Origin: Paenibacillus xylanilyticus
Lineage (GTDB): Bacteria > Bacillota > Bacilli > Paenibacillales > Paenibacillaceae
Length of the DNA: 54,112 bases
Direction of reading: 5' to 3'
NCBI RefSeq assembly: GCF_013359935.1
Contig: NZ_JABMCB010000145.1
Coordinates: forward strand, 1-54,112
Both the position numbers and the translations under genes were made by a program. Below are positions 28,273-37,267 of the stretch, one piece after another. Position 1 is the first letter of the stretch, and every line of letters starts with the position of its first letter. A model generated the notes under the pieces. That model saw only the letters and a list, made by a program, of their open reading frames with translations. It was not told where the DNA came from and made no database searches.

Positions 28273-29322
28273 GTGAAGATTTTGGGGGAAATGATAAAAG
28301 AGTGGTTACAGAGTGCAACAGTCAGACGCTTTTTGATTCTGCTGTTGTTTTGTTTGGTCCTATTCAGCATGGGGAGTATGCTGCATATGATCCTGCTGCT
28401 ATTTCTGGTGACGTATGTCATGAATCGATTGCAGCAGTTTATTACGGGCAAATTAAATCGGCTATTTCCGATTAATTATAAAGTCGTCGTCATACTGCTC
28501 TATCTGATCGTGATTGCAGCCATCGTGCTGGGCATATCGAGATATTCACCAAGAATCGTCAATCAGGTTATCCAGTTAACCAATGAGATCATGACATTCT
28601 TCGATACCGCCGAGGGGGATAATCTGGCAGCCAAAGTAGCCAGCTTCCTTCAATCTTATGACATCAAAAACTATGCAAATGATGCGCTGAAATATATTTT
28701 TGCTCTGAGTAAGTGGTTGGAATTTATTCTGCTGGTCATCATTCTCAGTTTGTTCTTCCTGCTGCAGAAGCAGGAGATCGTCAAATTCACATCCAAGTTT
28801 AAAACAAGCAAGATTGGCTGGTTCTACAATGAAGTAGCATACCTCGGGGACAAATTCGTATCGTCTTTCGGTAAAGTCATTGAAGCTCAGCTGCTGATCG
28901 CCGTATTCAATACAGCCTTGACCATTCTGGGCCTATGGATACTCGGATTCCCTTATTTGTTCGCTCTGACGATTCTCGTCTTCCTGCTCAGTCTTGTACC
29001 GGTAGCGGGAGTCATTATTTCACTGGTGCCACTATGCCTGATCGGCTACCAGATGGGCGGAATACAGCTGAGCATTATCGTCATCGTCATGATTGTCATC
29101 ATTCATGCACTGGAAACGTACTTCCTTAATCCAAAACTGATGGCACACAAAACCAAGCTGCCGATGTTCTACACGTTTATCGTGCTGATCCTGTCACAGC
29201 ATTTCCTGGGGATCTGGGGATTGATTATCGGTATTCCGATTTTTGTCTTCCTGCTCGATATTCTGGACGTGAACAAAATGGAGAAGACCGAAGAACCCGT
29301 ACGTGTGGAAACCAAGCTATAA
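28273..29322 (+). CDS. AI-2E family membrane transporter/permease
   Basis: This polytopic membrane protein of 349 aa belongs to the AI-2E/UPF0118 family, some members of which export small molecules or Na+. Hydrophobic segments occur near 15-45, 65-85, 150-170, 205-260 and 290-330; the C-terminal GIWGLIIGIPIFVFLLDI is typical. The start is uncertain: GTG 28273, TTG 28282 (spaced well from GAGGTGA) and ATG 28291 are all in frame. Substrate unknown. Confidence 0.85.
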   Translation: MKILGEMIKEWLQSATVRRFLILLLFCLVLFSMGSMLHMILLLFLVTYVMNRLQQFITGKLNRLFPINYKVVVILLYLIVIAAIVLGISRYSPRIVNQVIQLTNEIMTFFDTAEGDNLAAKVASFLQSYDIKNYANDALKYIFALSKWLEFILLVIILSLFFLLQKQEIVKFTSKFKTSKIGWFYNEVAYLGDKFVSSFGKVIEAQLLIAVFNTALTILGLWILGFPYLFALTILVFLLSLVPVAGVIISLVPLCLIGYQMGGIQLSIIVIVMIVIIHALETYFLNPKLMAHKTKLPMFYTFIVLILSQHFLGIWGLIIGIPIFVFLLDILDVNKMEKTEEPVRVETKL

Positions 29323-29374
29323 ACGATTAAGGCAACAACACATGATTTAATGGCTTTATAGCGTGAAAAAAGAT

Positions 29375-29406
29375 AAAACGCCTCCCTTGATGGGAAGGCG
29401 TTTTTT
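29375..29406. terminator. Bidirectional terminator between convergent genes
   Basis: AACGCC-TCCC and GGGA-GGCGTT form a GC-rich stem with a TTGA loop. Six T follow on the plus strand and an A-rich stretch before it gives T on the minus strand, so it can serve both the transporter gene and the minus-strand operon. Confidence 0.85.
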
Positions 29407-29486
29407 GCTGTACATGGACCAGAGGCCGCATTTACGTGTTTGTAGTTCATTCATAGATTGCGTCTCCAGATGATGCAGATCGGATC

Positions 29487-30089
29487 TTACAGCCAGCCTT
29501 TCTCCTCAGCCATACTGACAGCTTCCATCCGATTTTTGGCTCCAAGCTTATTGAAGGCTTCGGACAGATAATTGCGCACCGTACCGTACGAGAGATGGAG
29601 CGAGGTGGCAATATGATTCGCGTTCATGCCGGTGGCTGCGAGCTTGAGCACTTCTTTCTCCCGTTCGGTTAACGGATTCATCTCCTTGGCCGCACCAAAG
29701 ACCAGTTCAGGGGAGACTTCCCGTCCACCCTTCATGACACGGCGAATGGCTTCCGCCAAACGATCACTTGGCTCATCTTTAAGCAGATAACCCTGCACAC
29801 CGGCTTGGATTGCTCGTTCCAGAAAGCCAGGACGGGCAAATGTGGTAAGGATGATAATGCGGCATCTGAGGCCGAGCTGCTGTATGCGTTCTGCGACCTC
29901 CAGACCTGTCATCACAGGCATTTCAATATCCATCAGGCACAGGTCAGGCTGAAGAGAAGATATCTGCTGTAATGCCTCCTCCCCGTTTCCTGCTTCACCA
30001 ATGACTTCAAAATCATCTTCAAGATCGAGCAAGGAAGCGAGGGCGCCGCGCAGCATGCGTTGGTCTTCGGCAATCATTATACGAATCAT
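29487..30089 (-). CDS. NarL/LuxR-family response regulator (YvfU/DesR-like)
   Basis: The 200-aa regulator has a receiver domain with phospho-acceptor Asp54 in CLMDIEMPVM and a C-terminal LuxR-type HTH (about 133-198, LTEREKEVLKLAATGMNANHIATSLHLS). It is cotranscribed with the kinase upstream, 2 nt apart, with AAGGAGGAG inside the kinase end. It probably controls the ABC transporter genes of the same operon, as YvfU is thought to in B. subtilis. Inverted repeats before the operon are candidate binding sites. Confidence 0.93.
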   Translation of the reverse strand: MIRIMIAEDQRMLRGALASLLDLEDDFEVIGEAGNGEEALQQISSLQPDLCLMDIEMPVMTGLEVAERIQQLGLRCRIIILTTFARPGFLERAIQAGVQGYLLKDEPSDRLAEAIRRVMKGGREVSPELVFGAAKEMNPLTEREKEVLKLAATGMNANHIATSLHLSYGTVRNYLSEAFNKLGAKNRMEAVSMAEEKGWL

Positions 30090-30091
30090 TG

Positions 30092-31219
30092 TTACACTCC
30101 TCCTTGGGGTTCACTGACAATGAGCGGGAAGGAAAAGACAAGATGGGTTCCTCCTGAATCAGAGGAAATCCGGAGGGAGCCGTCGATTAGTCCCAGGCGT
30201 TCAGACATGCCTTTCAGCCCGTTGCCGTAACGCTTGTCCGACGTCATGCCTTGGCCGTTATCCCTTACCGATATTTGTACCCCGTCATGTGTTCGCACCA
30301 GCTGAATAACACTCTGAGTGGCGCTGCTATGTTTTACAACATTCGTTACCGCTTCAAGCAGGCAGAGACTGGCCATATTCTGGGTCAGGTCCGGGACATC
30401 ACCATAAGACCCCAGGTCGCCTGTCAGTTGAAGCTCAATGTCAGCACTCTTCAGCATTTCATGGGCATCGGCCAGCGCTTCAGCTAAGCTGATCGCCCGC
30501 ATGTCCGAGACGAGCTGCCTTACTTCGCGCAGCGCTGCTCGAGAGGTACGTTCGATCTCACGCGCTTCCTGTATGGCTCGTTCCGGATTCTTCGCAATTA
30601 ATTTGGTGACGAGTTCGCTCTTGAGCGTGATCAATGAGAGTGTGTGTCCCATCGTATCATGCAGATCCCGGGCGATGCGCATGCGTTCTTCGCGTTTGAT
30701 CAGCTCCTTGATATGTTGGTTGGCCTCGTCGAGCTTGGCTTCCAGCTGCTGGCGGTCCAGCATGGTTTTTATTCCATAAGGGGACACAAGCATAATCAGA
30801 TAAAACGGGGCAAAGAACAGGAGCTGTTCCGCTGTAAAATGCCCTATGTTAACTGCAATGGGAATCGTCTGAATGATGGCGAAAAACAGCAGAAACATTC
30901 GGAATATGTGCCTCTCGGTATACCACCCGATAAAGTTCGCTGTGAAAAATCCAAGAAAGAACATGTTCGGATCGATCAAGAGGCTCAGGACCAGTACAGC
31001 AACCATCTGCAGACCGAGCCAATAGGAAAAGACCGCCGTTCCGGACGTCATATACAGCTGTCGGTAGGTCAGGATAAATACAACAAATACCGTGACACCA
31101 ATGTACTGCTCAAGCCCACGAGCGTTCCACAGGTAATAAATCGGCATGGCAAGATAGATCATCCAGATATATGGATAAATACCGTATCGCTTAGGAAATA
31201 TCTCAAAACGCTGAAGCAT
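30092..31219 (-). CDS. Sensor histidine kinase, DesK/YvfT-like
   Basis: This 375-aa kinase of the HisKA_3 type has about five TM segments in the first 150 residues, a coiled linker (LEAKLDEANQHIKELIKREE), an H-box RDLHDTMGHTLSLITLKSELV and an ATPase domain with DNGQGM and GNGLKGMSERL. It has no large extracellular domain, so it may sense the membrane or its partner ABC transporter. The start has AAAAGGAGGCG upstream with a rather wide spacing of about 13 nt. Confidence 0.92.
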   Translation of the reverse strand: MLQRFEIFPKRYGIYPYIWMIYLAMPIYYLWNARGLEQYIGVTVFVVFILTYRQLYMTSGTAVFSYWLGLQMVAVLVLSLLIDPNMFFLGFFTANFIGWYTERHIFRMFLLFFAIIQTIPIAVNIGHFTAEQLLFFAPFYLIMLVSPYGIKTMLDRQQLEAKLDEANQHIKELIKREERMRIARDLHDTMGHTLSLITLKSELVTKLIAKNPERAIQEAREIERTSRAALREVRQLVSDMRAISLAEALADAHEMLKSADIELQLTGDLGSYGDVPDLTQNMASLCLLEAVTNVVKHSSATQSVIQLVRTHDGVQISVRDNGQGMTSDKRYGNGLKGMSERLGLIDGSLRISSDSGGTHLVFSFPLIVSEPQGGV

Positions 31220-31228
31220 ATGTGAAGA

Positions 31229-31966
31229 CTACGCCTCCTTTTGTTTACTGCGGATATATGTGGATAGTAACATAAATGCCCCCAGATATGCTGCCAAAAG
31301 AAGAATATCACGCAGCTCAGGAACACCTCCTATGATGATGACCCATGCACCATTCCCGTAACTGTGGGAAGGGAGCCAGGTGCCAATCTGTGCAAGCCAG
31401 CTTGGCATGACATCGAGCGGCATCCACATCCCTCCGAGCAAGGCGAGCGAAAGATAAAGGGCGTTGCTCAGCCCGCTAGCGGTATCCACCCGGCGGAAGG
31501 TGCCAATGCACGTACCGAGTGCAAGAAAGGGCAGAGAGCCGGCCAAGATCCACAGAGCAGAGTCAATCCATTGGGATGCTGTTAGGGAGACGCCGTTGAT
31601 CAGATAACCCGATGCAAAAATGATGATAATGGAGCATAGATGTATAGCTGTCTGACCAATCATTTTGCCGCCAAAGTAAATGGAGTCGGGGAGCGGAGTG
31701 ACTCGCAGATAGGTGACCCAGCCGTGCACTCTTTCCTGAACAAGGCGGATGCCGAGGGTCATGATGGATGAACCCATAACACTGAAGCAGGTCATGGACA
31801 TCAGGTAGTGTGCGTTCCACTCCTTCGCATCTACTGCATTTGTGGTAAAGATGCGGGTATAGAGCACGTAAAAGACCACAGGCATCAGCAATGACCAGAA
31901 TACAAAGTAAACATTGCGGGCCATGCGAAGCATTTCGACACGGGATTGGGCAAGCAGCATGGACAT
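31229..31966 (-). CDS. ABC-2 type permease (YvfS-like)
   Basis: The 245-aa membrane protein has about six TM segments and an ABC-2 permease pattern (MLRMARNVYFVFWSLLMPVVFYVLY at the start, SLALLGGMWMPLDVMPSW near 170). It forms the channel for the neighbouring ATPase; export of a lipid or antimicrobial is typical for the family but unproven. It begins 1 nt after the ATPase gene stop, with GGAGG upstream. Confidence 0.9.
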   Translation of the reverse strand: MSMLLAQSRVEMLRMARNVYFVFWSLLMPVVFYVLYTRIFTTNAVDAKEWNAHYLMSMTCFSVMGSSIMTLGIRLVQERVHGWVTYLRVTPLPDSIYFGGKMIGQTAIHLCSIIIIFASGYLINGVSLTASQWIDSALWILAGSLPFLALGTCIGTFRRVDTASGLSNALYLSLALLGGMWMPLDVMPSWLAQIGTWLPSHSYGNGAWVIIIGGVPELRDILLLAAYLGAFMLLSTYIRSKQKEA

Positions 31967-31967
31967 A

Positions 31968-32921
31968 TTAGTGTTCCTCCTTCATGGTTTCAAGCAAGGT
32001 TGCGTAGGCATCGTCCAGTTGTCCGGTTTCAATACGGAATTCCCGAACAGGGAGTTGACGCGTAATGATGAGACGAATCAGCGAGTCCGTATTTTCTGTA
32101 TGGAGAACACAGCGATTTTTGCGGTATTCCATTCGATCCACCCCAGGCAGCTCTTCAATCTGTGCAAGGATGCCAGAACGTAAGTCCTTGTTGGGTTCGG
32201 ATCCAGCTTCAGACAGATCATCCGAGAATGAAAAGGATAGCGTCCGTTTCGCAATTCCACCCTTGATGCTATCCGGCGTCCCATCTGCAACAATGGAACC
32301 ACCGTTGAACAAAATGATTCGATCCGCAGCTTCATCGGCCTCCTGGAGGTAGTGTGTCGTAAAGAGTACCGTCTTGCCCTGCTCTGCAAGCTGACGAATC
32401 TGCGCCCAGAAATATCTTCGGGTCTCGGAATCCAGTCCGACCGTTGGTTCATCGAAAAACAGGACATCCGGATCACCCGCCATGGCAAGGGCAAAGTTCA
32501 GACTGCGCTTCTGTCCTCCGGAAAGCTTCTCTGCTCTCTTGTTCAAATCAGCAGGTTCCAGACCCGTCAATGCTTCGATCTGGTCTGCATCAAGTGGGGC
32601 AGGGTAATAGCTGCGCACCAAGCGGATCATCTCCCGTACAGTAAGACCATCCATAACACTCACATCCTGAAGCATGACACCGATTCGCTCGCGAACCTGT
32701 TTATGGTCTGGGGGCATTCCCAGAACAGTCACTTTGCCCGAAGAGGGTCTGGACAGACCGAGCATCATTTTTATGGTTGTTGTTTTGCCTGCACCGTTTG
32801 GGCCGAGGATGGCAACAATGGAACCGCGGTCAATCTTCAGAGAGATGTTGTTAACGGCCAGCTTGCTGCCGAACTGCTTGTTAACCTGTTCAAGCTGTAT
32901 AATTGTTGAATTCAAGTTCAT
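31968..32921 (-). CDS. ABC transporter ATPase (YvfR-like)
   Basis: The 317-aa ATPase has Walker A GPNGAGKTTT near 40-49, signature LSGGQKRSLNFA near 134, Walker B VLFFDEP and a His switch in TTHYLQEADEAADR. A C-terminal region of about 90 residues follows the core. It is the first gene of the minus-strand operon ATPase-permease-kinase-regulator, the same order as yvfRSTU in B. subtilis. Its ribosome binding site (GGGACGTG) is weak. Confidence 0.92.
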   Translation of the reverse strand: MNLNSTIIQLEQVNKQFGSKLAVNNISLKIDRGSIVAILGPNGAGKTTTIKMMLGLSRPSSGKVTVLGMPPDHKQVRERIGVMLQDVSVMDGLTVREMIRLVRSYYPAPLDADQIEALTGLEPADLNKRAEKLSGGQKRSLNFALAMAGDPDVLFFDEPTVGLDSETRRYFWAQIRQLAEQGKTVLFTTHYLQEADEAADRIILFNGGSIVADGTPDSIKGGIAKRTLSFSFSDDLSEAGSEPNKDLRSGILAQIEELPGVDRMEYRKNRCVLHTENTDSLIRLIITRQLPVREFRIETGQLDDAYATLLETMKEEH

Positions 32922-32948
32922 ATGTATTCACGTCCCTTGTCTGTTCTC

Positions 32949-32966
32949 TAAGATAATTTCATCTTA
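32949..32966. promoter_or_regulatory. Inverted repeat just upstream of the minus-strand ABC operon
   Basis: TAAGAT-AATTTC-ATCTTA is a perfect 6-bp dyad about 28 nt before the ATPase start, where the 5' untranslated region or promoter should be. Confidence 0.4.
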
Positions 32967-32994
32967 CCGAACGAACTGCGACGGGATTAGTAAG

Positions 32995-33025
32995 AGTTGT
33001 CATGACTTTCAGGTGACAACTGTCA
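32995..33025. promoter_or_regulatory. Cluster of TGTCA/TGACA repeats, candidate response-regulator operator
   Basis: AGTTGTCA (32995-33002) and TGACAACT (33014-33021) form a perfect 8-bp dyad with an 11-nt spacer, and TGACA-AC-TGTCA (33014-33025) makes an overlapping second dyad. The cluster lies 74-104 nt before the minus-strand ATPase gene and fits a binding site for the operon's LuxR-type regulator. Confidence 0.5.
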
Positions 33026-33068
33026 TCTTTTACGCATGGAACGAGTGATCATGAAATATCATGAGTTG

Positions 33069-33103
33069 AGGCTTCCCTTTCTACCAGGGAAGCTTGGAAG
33101 CCT
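33069..33103 (+). other. Mutually exclusive hairpins
   Basis: GCTTCCCT (33071-33078) can pair with AGGGAAGC (33086-33093), or AGGCTTCC (33069-33076) with GGAAGCCT (33096-33103). Only one can form at a time. It is upstream of the glucokinase promoter and outside both neighbouring genes. Confidence 0.35.
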
Positions 33104-33152
33104 GCGTTTTACTAGAAGACAGGAGAGGTTGTATACGGATTCATGATGTTGA

Positions 33153-33168
33153 TGTGATACGGTTCACA
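33153..33168. promoter_or_regulatory. Perfect TGTGA-N6-TCACA box (CRP/Fnr-type)
   Basis: The sequence TGTGA TACGGT TCACA is a perfect match to the site bound by Bacillus Fnr and by CRP-family proteins. Its centre is about 81 nt before the predicted glucokinase transcription start. The regulator that binds it is not encoded in this window. Confidence 0.5.
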
Positions 33169-33206
33169 ATCGCGGCGAAGCGTTCTGTATCAATGGTCTT
33201 ATCGTC

Positions 33207-33235
33207 TTGACCCAGGCGTATCCTTCAATTATAGT
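33207..33235 (+). promoter_or_regulatory. Promoter of the glucokinase-rapZ-yvcK-whiA operon
   Basis: TTGACC (33207-33212) and TATAGT (33230-33235) are exactly 17 nt apart, close to the sigma-A consensus. Predicted start near 33242. Confidence 0.75.
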
Positions 33236-33282
33236 TGGTACGTAGGATTAACTATTTTAGATAGATAAAGGTGGCTTGCGGC

Positions 33283-34233
33283 ATGTCTGAGAAAATCTAC
33301 GTTGGGGTCGATCTCGGCGGAACAGCAATCAAGGTCGGTATATGCAATGAACAAGGTCAGCTTATGCATACGTATGAAGGACCGACAGAAGTGGATAAGG
33401 GCGTAGACACGGTCATCGCCAACATCGAGAAGTACGTCCGTCATATCGTTGCCGAATCGCCGTATAGCTGGGAACAGCTTGAAGGTGTAGGGGCTGGGGT
33501 GGCCGGGTTCACGAATGTACGCGAGGGAATTATCGTTCTCGCTCCTAACATCGGATTTCGGAATGTAGCCATTCGTTCCATACTGGAAGAACGTCTGGGC
33601 AAGCCCGTCAAAATAGATAACGATGCTAACGTTGCTGCGCTGGGTGAAGCTTGGGCTGGTGCCGGTAAGGGCGTGGACAACTGTGTATGCTACACGCTGG
33701 GCACAGGTGTTGGCGGAGGTTTGATACTGAATGGCAAGATATATCAGGGATTCTCGGGTATGGCCGGAGAACTTGGTCATGTCAGCGTTGTACCTGATCT
33801 GGAAGCCATCCAGTGTGGTTGTGGTAAAATGGGATGTGTCGAAACGGTATCATCTGCAACGGGCATTATCCGTATGGCAAAAGATGCGGTAGAACGCGGA
33901 GATCATACGTCACTGGCTCTCGTGGACAAAATTGCAGCCAAGGAAGTATTCGATGCAGCCAAAGCTGGCGATGAAGTTGCCCTGCGCATCGTGAATCGTG
34001 CGGCATTTTATCTGGGTAAATCAATGGCAGCTGTCGCTGCAGTCATGAATCCGGAAATGTTCATTATCGGGGGCGGTGTATCCAAAGCCGGTAATATTCT
34101 GTTTGATGAGGTACGTGCTGTATTTGCGAAGCTGACACCAGAACCGCTGCAGGAGGGTGTTCAGATTCTGGAAGCCACTCTTGGTAACGATGCAGGAATT
34201 GTTGGCGCGGCAGGACTTCTCTTGCGTTCTTAG
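33283..34233 (+). CDS. glk: Glucokinase, ROK family
   Basis: The enzyme phosphorylates glucose with ATP, feeding glycolysis with non-PTS glucose. The 316-aa ROK protein has the ATP-binding VGVDLGGT (7-14), GTGVGGGLI, AGELGHV and the zinc motif CGCGKMGC with Cys178, Cys180 and Cys185. The frame is open from a GTG at 33271, but the AAAGGTGG at 33268-33275 serves the ATG at 33283. It heads an operon with rapZ, yvcK and whiA; in B. subtilis that place is held by the nudix gene yvcI. Confidence 0.95.
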   Translation: MSEKIYVGVDLGGTAIKVGICNEQGQLMHTYEGPTEVDKGVDTVIANIEKYVRHIVAESPYSWEQLEGVGAGVAGFTNVREGIIVLAPNIGFRNVAIRSILEERLGKPVKIDNDANVAALGEAWAGAGKGVDNCVCYTLGTGVGGGLILNGKIYQGFSGMAGELGHVSVVPDLEAIQCGCGKMGCVETVSSATGIIRMAKDAVERGDHTSLALVDKIAAKEVFDAAKAGDEVALRIVNRAAFYLGKSMAAVAAVMNPEMFIIGGGVSKAGNILFDEVRAVFAKLTPEPLQEGVQILEATLGNDAGIVGAAGLLLRS

Positions 34234-34284
34234 TAACCTCGGAACCATATGATTAGGCAGCAATATGATAAGGAGGGGACATTT

Positions 34285-35184
34285 ATGCTTGAAGGTGAAG
34301 TTTCACCGGGCACAGGCGCCACGCTCATTATCATTACGGGCATGTCCGGAGCAGGCAAAACGATTGCGGTACAGAGCCTGGAAGATCTCGGCTTTTTCTG
34401 CGTGGATAATCTGCCGCCGGTGTTGATTCCGAAATTTGCAGAACTGATTGAACAATCGAACGGCAAAATTGGTAAGGTAGCCCTCGTGATTGACCTGCGG
34501 GGACGGGAGTTCTTTACGGCTTTGTCCGAGTCTTTGAACTATATAAAAGATCATTTTACCATTCATTGCGAAATTTTATTCCTGGATGCGACCGATTCTG
34601 TCCTTGTGCAGCGCTACAAGGAGAGCAGACGCAGACATCCACTGGCTCCTGAGGGCATGCCGCTTGACGGCATCCGTCTGGAGCGCAAGATGCTGGAGGA
34701 ACTCAAGAATTCGGCCACCCAGGTATTGAACACAAGTACGATGAAGCCGGCACAACTGAAAGAGCGGATTATCTCCCGTTTTTCTCATTTGGAAAGTCAT
34801 ATGCTGTCGGTGAATATCACTTCATTCGGATTTAAATATGGTATTCCGATTGATGCAGATCTGGTGTTTGATGTTCGTTTCCTGCCTAATCCGCATTATA
34901 TTGATCATTTACGCCCGAATACGGGGCAAAATAGTGAAGTATATGAATATGTCATGAAATGGCCCGAAACGCAGGCATTTTTGACCAAACTGCTGGATAT
35001 GCTGCACTTCCTGATTCCGCAATACCGGAAGGAAGGCAAAAGTCAGGTTATTATTGGGATTGGATGTACCGGAGGCAAGCATCGTTCTGTAGCCATATCA
35101 GAATATTTGGGCAAAATGCTGGGAAGCAGCGAAACTGAAGCTGTTACCGTGAGCCATCGCGACGCTGACCGTGATCGTCATTGA
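34285..35184 (+). CDS. rapZ: RapZ/YvcJ nucleotide-binding protein
   Basis: The 299-aa P-loop protein has GMSGAGKT near the N-terminus and the C-terminal [16 protein letters not shown] block. In E. coli RapZ adapts RNase E to small RNAs controlling GlmS; in Bacillus YvcJ hydrolyses GTP and affects competence. Which role holds here is unknown. An ATG at 34249 lacks a ribosome binding site; AAGGAGGGG precedes 34285. The gene overlaps the open frame of yvcK. Confidence 0.94.
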   Translation: MLEGEVSPGTGATLIIITGMSGAGKTIAVQSLEDLGFFCVDNLPPVLIPKFAELIEQSNGKIGKVALVIDLRGREFFTALSESLNYIKDHFTIHCEILFLDATDSVLVQRYKESRRRHPLAPEGMPLDGIRLERKMLEELKNSATQVLNTSTMKPAQLKERIISRFSHLESHMLSVNITSFGFKYGIPIDADLVFDVRFLPNPHYIDHLRPNTGQNSEVYEYVMKWPETQAFLTKLLDMLHFLIPQYRKEGKSQVIIGIGCTGGKHRSVAISEYLGKMLGSSETEAVTVSHRDADRDRH

Positions 35185-35197
35185 AGAGGGTGAAGGG

Positions 35198-36184
35198 ATG
35201 AAAGAAGCCGGACCACGAAGAGAACGTCCGAGAATTGTTGTAATGGGCGGCGGAACCGGGTTATCCGTGATGCTGCGCGGTTTGAAAGAGAAGCCGCTGG
35301 ACATCACGGCCATCGTCACGGTTGCAGATGACGGTGGAAGTTCAGGCATCCTGCGCAGTGAACTGCAAATGCCGCCTCCGGGCGACATCCGTAACGTGCT
35401 TACGGCGCTGGCTGATGTAGAGCCATTGCTTTCGGATATGCTGAATTATCGCTTTAATACAGGCGCGGGGCTTGCAGGCCACAGCCTGGGCAATCTCATT
35501 TTGGCTGCAATGACGGATATTTCAGGCGACTTCGTAACCGCAGTGCGGGAACTTAGCCGCGTGTTTGCCGTTCGCGGTGAGGTATTACCGGCAGCTGGGC
35601 AGGCGGTTGTGCTGCATGCGGAGATGGAGGATGGATCGATCATTACAGGCGAGTCCAAAATCCCTGAAGCAGGCGGGCGCATCAAACGCGTTTTCCTTGA
35701 ACCGGATCACGTGGAGCCGTTGCCAGAGGCCGTGGAAGCCATTCGTCAGGCAGATGCGATCCTGATTGGGCCAGGAAGCTTATATACGAGCATTCTGCCC
35801 AATTTGCTGGTACCCAAACTGGCGGAGGCTGTTGTTGAGGCAGAGGCTGTGAAGATGTTTATTTGTAATGTGATGACACAGCCAGGAGAGACGGATAACT
35901 ACACGGTAAGTGATCACCTCAAAGCGGTTCACGAGCATGTAGGGCACCAGCTCTTCGACTATGTTATCGTTAATAATGGCGATATTCCGCTGCAAGTGCA
36001 GAATAAGTATGCGGAAAAAGGAGCCAAACCGGTTGTTCTGGATATGGATGTTCTCAAGAGCTCCGGCTATCAGGTGGTTGCGGATACACTTGTTTTATTT
36101 AAAACCTATCTGCGTCATGATGCCGACAAGCTAAGTCACCACATCTACCAGCTGGTACAAAATTGGATGTTACGGAAGAGGTGA
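35198..36184 (+). CDS. yvcK: YvcK/GlmR: regulator of gluconeogenic growth and cell wall precursor synthesis
   Basis: The 328-aa protein of the CofD-like fold has MGGGTGLSVML (16-26), ADDGGSSG and GPGSLYTSILPNLL. In B. subtilis it is needed for growth on gluconeogenic carbon sources, binds UDP-GlcNAc and stimulates GlmS. The frame begins with GTG at 35171 inside rapZ, but AGAGGG at 35185-35190 with a 7-nt spacer favours the ATG at 35198. Confidence 0.94.
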   Translation: MKEAGPRRERPRIVVMGGGTGLSVMLRGLKEKPLDITAIVTVADDGGSSGILRSELQMPPPGDIRNVLTALADVEPLLSDMLNYRFNTGAGLAGHSLGNLILAAMTDISGDFVTAVRELSRVFAVRGEVLPAAGQAVVLHAEMEDGSIITGESKIPEAGGRIKRVFLEPDHVEPLPEAVEAIRQADAILIGPGSLYTSILPNLLVPKLAEAVVEAEAVKMFICNVMTQPGETDNYTVSDHLKAVHEHVGHQLFDYVIVNNGDIPLQVQNKYAEKGAKPVVLDMDVLKSSGYQVVADTLVLFKTYLRHDADKLSHHIYQLVQNWMLRKR

Positions 36185-36190
36185 AGTCCC

Positions 36191-37129
36191 ATGTCGTTTG
36201 CAGCACAGACCAAAAAAGAATTAACCATGATTGAGAGCGAACCGTGCTGCGAAAAGGCGGAACTTTCAGCCCTCATCCGTATGCTTGGTGCGGTGCAGTT
36301 ATCGAATAAAAAAGTCATCTTGGATATTTCGACGGAGAATGCCGCGATCGCAAGACGGGCATACTCTCTGCTTAAAAAGCATTTTCAAGTGCATACGGAA
36401 TTGCTAGTCCGCAAAAAAATGCGGCTGAAAAAGAACAATGTATATATTGTTCGTATTCCGTCCATGGTACAGGAGATATTAAAGGATCTGTACATCGTAT
36501 CGGAAGGCTTTTTGTTTACTCCAGGAATTAATCAGGAGCTGTTACGGAAAAACTGTTGTAAACGGGCATATCTTCGCGGTGCATTTATGGCGGGTGGCTC
36601 GGTCAACAATCCAGAAGGATCCTCATATCATCTGGAGATTGCATCCATGTATGAAGAGCACTGTCAGGCCCTCGTGGATCTGGCCAATGAATTTCATCTG
36701 AATGCCCGGTGTATAGAACGTAAAAAAGGATTCATCCTATACATTAAGGAAGGCGAGAAAATCATTGAATTGCTCAGCATCATTGGTGCACATCAGGCCC
36801 TGTTCAAGTTCGAGGATGTACGGATTATGCGGGATATGCGTAATTCCGTCAACCGGATCGTCAACTGCGAGACGGCCAATCTGAACAAGACGATCGGGGC
36901 TGCCGTGAGACAGATCGACAATATCAAGTTGCTGCAGAAGGAAGTGGGATTGGAGTCACTGCCGGAGAAGCTGCGTGAAGTGGCTGAGGTTAGGCTGGCC
37001 CATCCTGACATTAATCTGAAGGAAGTTGGCGAGCTACTGAAGGGTACCGTCAGCAAATCCGGTGTTAACCATCGGCTGCGCAAGATTGACGAACTGGCCG
37101 AAAAAGTGCGAAATGAACGTCACGGTTAA
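36191..37129 (+). CDS. whiA: DNA-binding protein WhiA
   Basis: WhiA is a conserved DNA-binding protein related to LAGLIDADG homing endonucleases; in Bacillus it affects cell division and chromosome segregation. The 312-aa length is standard. The N-terminal homing-endonuclease-like fold (about 1-210, with [29 protein letters not shown] block) precedes a C-terminal HTH (about 220-310, with [21 protein letters not shown]). It begins 6 nt after yvcK. Confidence 0.96.
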   Translation: MSFAAQTKKELTMIESEPCCEKAELSALIRMLGAVQLSNKKVILDISTENAAIARRAYSLLKKHFQVHTELLVRKKMRLKKNNVYIVRIPSMVQEILKDLYIVSEGFLFTPGINQELLRKNCCKRAYLRGAFMAGGSVNNPEGSSYHLEIASMYEEHCQALVDLANEFHLNARCIERKKGFILYIKEGEKIIELLSIIGAHQALFKFEDVRIMRDMRNSVNRIVNCETANLNKTIGAAVRQIDNIKLLQKEVGLESLPEKLREVAEVRLAHPDINLKEVGELLKGTVSKSGVNHRLRKIDELAEKVRNERHG

Positions 37130-37201
37130 CGGATTTTACACAGGGGTAAATAATTCAGAAGAGATCTGGTTTTTTTTCTTCTAGTGTCCTGTACGGGTTA
37201 A

Positions 37202-37210
37202 TGGTATAAT
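37202..37210 (+). promoter_or_regulatory. Extended -10 promoter of the crh-like gene
   Basis: TGGTATAAT gives a perfect -10 (37205-37210) with the TG extension; no good -35 is seen 17 nt upstream. This indicates transcription of the crh-like gene independent of whiA. Confidence 0.55.
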
Positions 37211-37267
37211 GTTATAAATATAATTGTGTATTTAATGTCTAGATTTCATAATAGGGGGTAAGTTTCC

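Noticed and set aside
30251..32909. Plus-strand ORFs opposite the kinase, permease and ATPase genes
   Set aside because: They are shadows of well-supported minus-strand genes with clear domain motifs and operon spacing.
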